Below, in pieces: positions 58,744-64,000 of a DNA stretch of 64,000 bases. Positions within the stretch are counted from its first letter, which is position 1. Every line of letters begins with the position of its first letter. A program made the position numbers and the translations under genes. The notes below the pieces were generated by a model that was not told where the DNA came from, did not search any database, and was given only the letters and a program-made list of their open reading frames with translations. Source of the stretch: Candidatus Proelusimicrobium tauri (GTDB lineage: Bacteria > Elusimicrobiota > Elusimicrobia > Elusimicrobiales > Elusimicrobiaceae); NCBI GenBank assembly GCA_002311025.1, contig DBYY01000001.1:1-64000 (forward strand), read 5' to 3'.

Positions 58744-60513
58744 TTATTTGTCTATTTTAATTTCATCCAGTTTTAAAGCCAAATCATCAAGTTGTTGCTG
58801 GTCCACGATATTTGGTGATTCCGTTAGCGGGCAGAAAGCCGCCGTTGTCTTGGGGAAGGCAATAACTTCTTTAATAGATTCCTCTCCACAGAGTAAAGCG
58901 GTAAGTCTATCAAGACCAAGACCAAAACCGCCGTGCGGAGGTGCGCCACATTCAAGAGCATTTAACAACATACCAAAGCGCAGTGCCGCTTGTTCTTTTG
59001 AATGTTTCATAAGAGCCAGAATTTGTTCTTGTAAATCGCGTCTATGGTTTCTGATAGAGCCGGAAGCAAGTTCCACTCCATTTAAAACCATATCAAACTG
59101 ATAAGAGCGCACTGCTAAGGGATTAGTTTTAAGTAAAGGAATATCTTCTTCCACCGGTGCGGTAAAGGGATTATGGGCGGCGTCGTATCTATCTTCTTCG
59201 GGGATATATTCAAGCAAGGGGAAATTAATAATCCACAAAGGTGCCCATTTGTGCGAAGGCTTTAAACCTAAAACTTTAATTAATTCTTTTCTCAAAGCCC
59301 CCATAAACAAAGCGCAGGTGTTGGGAGTGTCCGTGCCGATAAATATAGTTGAGTTTTCTTCCGCTTTTAAAGTTTTAATAAGAGTGTTAAGTTCTTCTTC
59401 GCTAAAGAATTTGGCGCTCGGTCCGGTTGCTTTACCTTCTTTAATTTTTAAATAACTTAAACCTTTTGCGCCGTTTTTCTTGACGAGTTCGGTAAGTTTA
59501 TCAAGTGCGCCTCTGGTTAAAACTTCTGCACTGTTTGGCGCAACCAAAGCGCGGATAACTCCGCCGTTTTGCAAACTTTGGCTAAAGACTTTGAAAGCGG
59601 TATTTTTAAATATTTCGCCTATATCACTTATCTCTAAACCAAAACGCACATCGGGTTTATCACTACCGTATTTAAGCATTGCTTCTTGATAAGGCAAGCG
59701 TCTAAAAGGTGTTTTTATTTCTTCGCCTGCCATTGTGAAGACTTTCTTCATCATATTTTCGCCGATAGTAAAAATATCGTCTAAATCAACAAAGGACATT
59801 TCCACGTCTATTTGGGTATGCTCCGGCTGACGGTCTGCTCTTAAGTCTTCATCTCTAAAAGCGCGCGCAAGTTGAAAATACCTGTCAATTCCGCTTGCCA
59901 TTAAAGTTTGTTTGAACATTTGCGGGCTTTGCGGAAGGGCATAAAATTTGCCTTTATGTACGCGGCTGGGGACTAAATAATCTCTTGCGCCTTCAGGCGT
60001 AGAACGGGTTAAAATCGGTGTTTCAATTTCCAAAAATCCGTTTTCGTCAAAATATCTTCTTACGCATTGTGCAATTTTATGGCGCATAGTTAAATTGCGC
60101 ACCATTCTCGGTGCTCTTAAATCAAGATAGCGGTATTTAAAGCGGATTTCTTCGCTTAAGTTTTTATCGGTATCAATTTCAAAGGGAAGGGGGATACAGG
60201 TATTTAAAAGTTCAACAGTATCGGCGATAACTTCAATTTCGCCTGTTTTCATATTTTTATTTGTATAACCTTCTTTGCGTGCTTTAACTTGTCCTGTTAC
60301 GCAGACCACATATTCATTACGCAAAGTTTGCGCAATTTCAAAAGCGGTTTTATTTTCCGGTTCAACTACTACTTGCACTATTCCGGTTCTATCTCTTAAA
60401 TCTAAAAACAAAACACCGCCGTGATTTCTATAACTTTGAACCCAGCCGCATAATGTTTGTTTGGTATCAGTAAGTTTGGCGTTAATATCGCCGCAATAAT
60501 TAGTTCTTTTCAT
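58744..60513 (-). CDS. aspS: Aspartyl-tRNA synthetase
   Basis: 589 residues, bacterial AspRS length including the GAD insertion domain (about 285-420). The N-terminal OB fold has VQSYRNHGGVLFLDLRDRTG, the flipping loop and class II motif 2 are in FRDEDLRADRQPEHTQID near 215, and motif 3 is GLGLDRLTALLCG near 540. It joins aspartate to tRNA-Asp. Since a separate AsnRS is encoded nearby at 61909, this enzyme need not be non-discriminating. It overlaps hisS by 14 nt in the common hisS-aspS order. Confidence 0.97.
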   Translation of the reverse strand: MKRTNYCGDINAKLTDTKQTLCGWVQSYRNHGGVLFLDLRDRTGIVQVVVEPENKTAFEIAQTLRNEYVVCVTGQVKARKEGYTNKNMKTGEIEVIADTVELLNTCIPLPFEIDTDKNLSEEIRFKYRYLDLRAPRMVRNLTMRHKIAQCVRRYFDENGFLEIETPILTRSTPEGARDYLVPSRVHKGKFYALPQSPQMFKQTLMASGIDRYFQLARAFRDEDLRADRQPEHTQIDVEMSFVDLDDIFTIGENMMKKVFTMAGEEIKTPFRRLPYQEAMLKYGSDKPDVRFGLEISDIGEIFKNTAFKVFSQSLQNGGVIRALVAPNSAEVLTRGALDKLTELVKKNGAKGLSYLKIKEGKATGPSAKFFSEEELNTLIKTLKAEENSTIFIGTDTPNTCALFMGALRKELIKVLGLKPSHKWAPLWIINFPLLEYIPEEDRYDAAHNPFTAPVEEDIPLLKTNPLAVRSYQFDMVLNGVELASGSIRNHRRDLQEQILALMKHSKEQAALRFGMLLNALECGAPPHGGFGLGLDRLTALLCGEESIKEVIAFPKTTAAFCPLTESPNIVDQQQLDDLALKLDEIKIDK

Positions 60514-61753
60514 TTTGCACCTTTTTTAATACGGAAATAATTTCGCTTTGCAAATATTCTTTTTGCTCGGCATCATTTAAATTTTTTAAAACAAAAGTAT
60601 TTTTTTCTACTTCGCTTGAGCCGATAATTATAGCCCAGCGGCAGTTGTTTTTATCTGCCTGTTTCATTTGCGCTTTTATATTTTTATCAAAAATACCGCC
60701 TAAAGTTTTTATGTTTTCTTTTCTTAAAATTTGCATAAGATTGAAAGCGGTTTGGTTGCAGGTCTTATCCATAGAAATAACAAAAAATTTATTTTCTCTT
60801 TGGATAGTTTCTTCTTGCTTTGTTTGTTCTTCAAGGCAAGAGGCAACCCTTTGCGCGCCAAGCGCCCAACCCACAGCCGGGCAAGCAGGCCCGCCCATAG
60901 ATTTAACTAAAGTATCATATCTACCACCGCCCGCAATTGCGTTTTGTGCATTAGTTCCGGCGACAAATTCAAAAACGGTTTGGGTATAATAATCAAGACC
61001 TCTAACCAGCATAGGGTCCACTTCAAAATCAATTTTACCTTTAAGTAAAGAAAGCACTTCATCAAAATGTGCTTGGCAATCGGGGCACAGTTTTTGCTTA
61101 GGGACATCAGTAAATTTAGGCCCGTCGATTTTGCAATCTAAAACTCTTAAGGGATTTCTTTCAAGGCGTTCTACGCATTTTTCGCAAAGTTGGTCTTTTG
61201 AGGCAGAAAAAAAGTTTATTAATTCTTGTCTAAAGGCCGGTCTGCATTTGCCGCAACCCAGAGAATTTATACGCACTTTATAATTTTTTATTCCGTAGCG
61301 TTCAATAATATCTTTTAGCATTAAAATGGTTTGGGCATCTTGTGCGGGATTTTGGTTACCGAAACATTCCACGCCGATTTGTTCAAATTCTCTATATCTG
61401 CCGGCCTGCGGGCGTTCGGCTCTAAACATATTACCTATATAATAGAAATTTTTTAAGGGATTATTTTGTGCAAAACCGTTTTCAATATAAGCGCGCACGA
61501 TACCGGGAGTGCCTTCGGGTCTAAGGGCGATATTTCTGCCGCCTGCATCTTCAAAAGCATACATTTCCTTTTGCACGATATCGGTTGTATCTCCGGTTGA
61601 TTTAATGAAAAGTTCTTTTAATTCCACCGTAGGTATGCGCAACTCTTCCACGCCGTAAAGGGCAAAGACTTCCCTTGCGCAATTTTCAAGTTTTGTTAAG
61701 TTATCGGCCTGTGTGCCGAAAGTATCTTTAAATCCTCTAACTAATTTTGCCAT
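60500..61753 (-). CDS. hisS: Histidyl-tRNA synthetase
   Basis: 417 residues. Class II marks are GFKDTFG at the start, RPEGTPGIVRAYIE (motif 2 region near 80), FRAERPQAGRYREFEQIGVE near 110, and GLDYYTQTVFEF near 255, the HisA motif binding histidine. A Cys-rich stretch (CGKC, CEKC, CPDC near 165-225) is a zinc-type insertion also seen in some other bacteria. Its start lacks a ribosome binding site and follows a TAAAAT box by 6 nt. Confidence 0.96.
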   Translation of the reverse strand: MAKLVRGFKDTFGTQADNLTKLENCAREVFALYGVEELRIPTVELKELFIKSTGDTTDIVQKEMYAFEDAGGRNIALRPEGTPGIVRAYIENGFAQNNPLKNFYYIGNMFRAERPQAGRYREFEQIGVECFGNQNPAQDAQTILMLKDIIERYGIKNYKVRINSLGCGKCRPAFRQELINFFSASKDQLCEKCVERLERNPLRVLDCKIDGPKFTDVPKQKLCPDCQAHFDEVLSLLKGKIDFEVDPMLVRGLDYYTQTVFEFVAGTNAQNAIAGGGRYDTLVKSMGGPACPAVGWALGAQRVASCLEEQTKQEETIQRENKFFVISMDKTCNQTAFNLMQILRKENIKTLGGIFDKNIKAQMKQADKNNCRWAIIIGSSEVEKNTFVLKNLNDAEQKEYLQSEIISVLKKVQNEKN

Positions 61754-61759
61754 AGATAT

Positions 61760-61765
61760 ATTTTA
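61760..61765 (-). promoter_or_regulatory. Extended -10 (TGCTAAAAT) for leaderless hisS mRNA
   Basis: On the minus strand TAAAAT, preceded by TGC, ends 6 nt before the hisS ATG. Confidence 0.65.
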
Positions 61766-61791
61766 GCATTTTATTAGTCTTCGCAAAATGG

Positions 61792-61797
61792 TATAAT
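61792..61797 (+). promoter_or_regulatory. Extended -10 (TGGTATAAT) of tRNA-Ala
   Basis: TATAAT preceded by TGG ends 11 nt before the mature tRNA 5' end and diverges from the hisS promoter about 30 bp away. Confidence 0.65.
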
Positions 61798-61808
61798 ATA
61801 AATACGAA

Positions 61809-61881
61809 GGGCGTGTAGCTCAGTTGGGAGAGCGCTTCGTTCGCAACGAAGAGGTCGTGGGTTCGACTCCCATCACGTCCA
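61809..61881 (+). tRNA. tRNA-Ala (anticodon CGC)
   Basis: A 73-nt cloverleaf: acceptor GGGCGTG with CACGTCC (one G-U pair), discriminator A. The anticodon stem is CTTCG/CGAAG around the loop TTCGCAA, giving anticodon CGC for codon GCG. The T-arm is GTGGGTTCGACTCCCAT. CCA is not encoded. The asnS start follows 27 nt later, so the tRNA and asnS are probably one primary transcript, with the T run after the tRNA only a weak stop. Confidence 0.93.
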
Positions 61882-61908
61882 TTTTTTATTTTTAAAAGAG
61901 GCAATTTT

Positions 61909-63201
61909 ATGGCAAGAGTTTATATCAAACATATCGGCGAACATTTAGGTCAAGAAGTGGTTTTAAAGGGTTGGCTTTACAATAAACGCTCAAGCGGAAA
62001 ACTTGTATTTTTACAACTTCGCGACGGTTCTGGCATTATTCAATGCGTAGTTTTTAAAGGCGATGTCAGTGCGGAAGTTTTTGCTTTAGCAGATAGCCTA
62101 ACCCAAGAATCTTCAATAGAAATTACCGGTATTGTTAAAGAAGATAAACGCTCGCCTATCGGTTTTGAAATCGGTGTTAAGGATGTTAAACTTATCAAAG
62201 CCGCCAAAGATTACCCGATTTCTCCAAAAGAACACGGAACTGCCTTCTTGATGGATAACAGACACTTGTGGCTACGCTCTAGCAGGCAAGTTGCGATTTT
62301 GAAAATCAGAGATGAAATTATTTTTGCTATCCGTCAGTATTTTAAAGAAAACGATTTTACTTTGGTAGACAGTCCTATTTTAACCCCTGCCGCCTGCGAA
62401 GGCACCAGCACCCTTTTTGAAACAGATTACTTTGGCGAAAAGGCCTTCTTATCCCAAAGCGGTCAACTTTACGGTGAAGCCAGCGCTATGGCACTTGGTA
62501 AAATATATTGTTTCGGGCCTACATTTAGAGCGGAAAAATCTAAAACACGCCGCCATTTAACAGAGTTTTGGATGGTAGAGCCGGAAGTCGCTTTTAATAC
62601 TCTTGATGACGATATGGACCTTGCAGAAGATTTTATTTGCTATATTGTTGAAAGAGTTTTAAAAAATTGCCAAGCCGAATTAAAAACTTTGGAAAGGGAT
62701 ATTTCTAAACTTGAAAATATCAAAAAACCTTTCCCTAGAATTTCTTACACCGAAGCCATTGAAATTTTAAACAAGAACGGCAACCCTACCGAATGGGGAG
62801 GCGATATCGGCGGAGATGAGGAAACAATCATTTCTCAACAATTTGACAGACCTGTTATGATACACCGCTATCCTGCCGCAATTAAGGCCTTTTATATGAA
62901 ACGCGATCCTAAAGATCCGCGCCTTGCTTTAGCCGTTGATGTTATCGGGCCGGAAGGTTACGGCGAAATTATCGGCGGTAGTGAGCGTGAAGATGATTAT
63001 GACACTCTTGTTGCCCGCATTAAAGAGCAAGGTTTACCGCCTGAAGCCTTTGACTGGTATCTTGATTTAAGAAAGTTCGGCAGTGTGCCGCACTCCGGTT
63101 TTGGTATGGGTATTGAAAGAATGGTAGCATGGGTATGTGGTTTGCATCACGTGCGTGAAACTATTCCGTTCCCGAGACTTATGGATAGACTCAAACCATA
63201 A
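61909..63201 (+). CDS. asnS: Asparaginyl-tRNA synthetase
   Basis: 430 residues. An OB-fold anticodon domain (GWLYNKRSSGKLVFLQLRDGSG) is followed by a class II core. AsnRS-type features are DNRHLWLRSSRQVAILKIR, FGPTFRAEKSKTRRHLTEFWMVE (motif 2) and GFGMGIERMVAWVCG (motif 3). The presence of AsnRS means asparaginyl-tRNA need not be made by the GatCAB route. AAGAGG precedes the ATG, in the short spacer after tRNA-Ala. Confidence 0.95.
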   Translation: MARVYIKHIGEHLGQEVVLKGWLYNKRSSGKLVFLQLRDGSGIIQCVVFKGDVSAEVFALADSLTQESSIEITGIVKEDKRSPIGFEIGVKDVKLIKAAKDYPISPKEHGTAFLMDNRHLWLRSSRQVAILKIRDEIIFAIRQYFKENDFTLVDSPILTPAACEGTSTLFETDYFGEKAFLSQSGQLYGEASAMALGKIYCFGPTFRAEKSKTRRHLTEFWMVEPEVAFNTLDDDMDLAEDFICYIVERVLKNCQAELKTLERDISKLENIKKPFPRISYTEAIEILNKNGNPTEWGGDIGGDEETIISQQFDRPVMIHRYPAAIKAFYMKRDPKDPRLALAVDVIGPEGYGEIIGGSEREDDYDTLVARIKEQGLPPEAFDWYLDLRKFGSVPHSGFGMGIERMVAWVCGLHHVRETIPFPRLMDRLKP

Positions 63202-63223
63202 CTAGGCAAAATTCTATTTATAC

Positions 63224-63253
63224 AAAAACCCCTTATCAAAATAAGGGGTTTTT
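63224..63253 (+). terminator. Intrinsic terminator of asnS
   Basis: AAAAACCCCTTAT and ATAAGGGGTTTTT form a perfect 13-bp stem around CAAA, followed by GTTTTG. Confidence 0.92.
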
Positions 63254-63330
63254 GTTTTGTCAAATATTACACGCTTAATAAATTACCTTATATCTATGGG
63301 TTCAAAAAACACCTGGGTCTTAAAAAGGTC

Positions 63331-63358
63331 TTGACTTTTTAAAATTTACCCGCATAAT
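63331..63358 (+). promoter_or_regulatory. Promoter of the surface-protein gene, with TGTAACAT repeats
   Basis: TTGACT (63331-63336) and CATAAT (63353-63358) are 16 nt apart. ATATATGTAACAT occurs twice downstream (63358-63370 and 63404-63416), one copy on the -10 edge and one just before the ribosome binding site, a plausible operator arrangement. The rest of 63202-63427 is AT-rich with no gene. Confidence 0.55.
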
Positions 63359-63427
63359 ATATGTAACATATATATTATATTTATTATATTCTTAATATAA
63401 CATATATGTAACATTAGGGGAGGGTTT

Positions 63428-64000
63428 ATGACAACTATAATTATTTCAATACTTGCAGCAATTGGTATCGGTGGCGGTGTGATGCTTTCTTCTTCCGGCG
63501 GGGGTTCTTCCTCCGGTGGAACAGCCGTTGTTGCTCCTGCTAATCCTGGCAGTGGCAACAATAGTGGTGGCTCTAGTACAAGCGGCTCTAACACAGGTGG
63601 CACAACAACAGGTGGTGGGACAAGCGTAGGTTCTTCCAATGTGGGTGCTTTGCTTGCAAGCGGTTCTTCAAACGGAATTACAACGGTTAGCAGGGGTGTC
63701 AGTGGCAATACCACTTTAAACGGTAAAAAATTAACTATTGCTGTGTCTCCTTTTGCCCCTGTTCTTGTTAGCGGAACGACATATAAAACCAACGAAGAAT
63801 ATGATGTTACCCCAATAAATTACTTAAACGGGAGTAATGTAAATAGTTCAAATGCCCAGTTCGTTTCCGGCTATACTTCGGCGGCAATAACTCAAACCAT
63901 AGACTTAACCAATATAGATGCTTCTACCGCATATGCTGATTTTTATGTGGGGCCGGGATTATTAACAAAAACTTTACCGACATTAAATGTTTCATACTTA
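63428..64000 (+). CDS. Gly/Ser-rich surface-type protein, cut by the window edge
   Basis: An open frame of 191 codons continues past the right edge. It starts with ATG after GGGGAGGG. The first residues form one hydrophobic segment (TIIISILAAIGIGGGVML) that may be a signal or anchor. A low-complexity linker of Gly, Ser, Thr and Asn follows (residues 22-75). A beta-rich domain then begins with GITTVSRGVSGNTTLNGKKLTIAV and continues to the edge. This resembles the start of a large adhesin or autotransporter-like protein, but the C-terminus is not visible. The opposite strand is also open across this region only because of the repetitive codons. Confidence 0.7.
   Translation, partial: MTTIIISILAAIGIGGGVMLSSSGGGSSSGGTAVVAPANPGSGNNSGGSSTSGSNTGGTTTGGGTSVGSSNVGALLASGSSNGITTVSRGVSGNTTLNGKKLTIAVSPFAPVLVSGTTYKTNEEYDVTPINYLNGSNVNSSNAQFVSGYTSAAITQTIDLTNIDASTAYADFYVGPGLLTKTLPTLNVSYL

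Noticed and set aside
63346..63792. Minus-strand frame of 148 codons rich in Pro, Val and Leu
   Set aside because: It lies antisense to the Gly/Ser-rich gene; its Pro/Glu/Leu runs are the complements of Gly/Ser codons and it lacks a ribosome binding site.

Overview
This is an AT-rich, densely coding chromosomal stretch from a Gram-negative bacterium using the standard genetic code. The outer membrane is implied by an LptE-like LPS-assembly lipoprotein, a beta-barrel protein ending in phenylalanine, and a Wza-type export lipoprotein. My best guess at lineage is a gut-associated Elusimicrobiota-like organism, but that is an impression from gene content and composition, not a demonstrated assignment. 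No integrase, transposase or CRISPR array was seen.

Layout. 93-2476: a TspO/MBR membrane protein, then a secreted protein and an outer-membrane barrel. 2573-29352: a large surface-polysaccharide locus. It holds sugar-nucleotide enzymes (a long 4,6-dehydratase, an aminotransferase, UDP-glucose dehydrogenase, a UDP-glucuronate 4-epimerase-like SDR, UDP-galactopyranose mutase), an initiating phosphoglycosyltransferase, five further glycosyltransferases, two hexapeptide acyltransferases, two TupA-like ATP-grasp proteins, two Wzx-like flippases, an EpsG-like polymerase, an O-antigen ligase/polymerase-like protein, and Wza- and Wzc-like export proteins. Two minus-strand islands interrupt it: a secreted hydrolase-like gene beside a truncated epimerase (7420-8731), and a phage-structural-like pair (19727-21220).

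29449-38110 is an accessory block: a Cas4-like/exonuclease DUF2779 protein, a Pif1-like helicase, a short protein, an AAG-like putative DNA glycosylase, a peptidylarginine/agmatine deiminase-like enzyme and a double-AAA+ ATPase, with two WYL regulators diverging from the ATPase. This is the most plausible undescribed system in the window. 38111-40771 holds rmuC, preceded by a consensus promoter and a start-less coding remnant, and followed by an orphan SAM-I-type riboswitch with a terminator and a tiny reading frame, tRNA-Glu, and GC-richer inverted-repeat elements.

40772-63201 is mostly housekeeping: ychF, an RlmD-like methyltransferase, a PcrA/UvrD helicase, leuS, lptE, holA, valS, a third flippase, smpB, aspS, hisS, tRNA-Ala and asnS. 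Secreted ankyrin-like proteins and one large unknown secreted or membrane-anchored protein are interspersed. A Gly/Ser-rich surface-type protein runs off the right edge.

Promoters are unusually readable. Many have an extended -10 element and little or no -35, and in at least seven genes the -10 ends only 6-8 nt before the start codon with no Shine-Dalgarno site, which predicts leaderless mRNAs.
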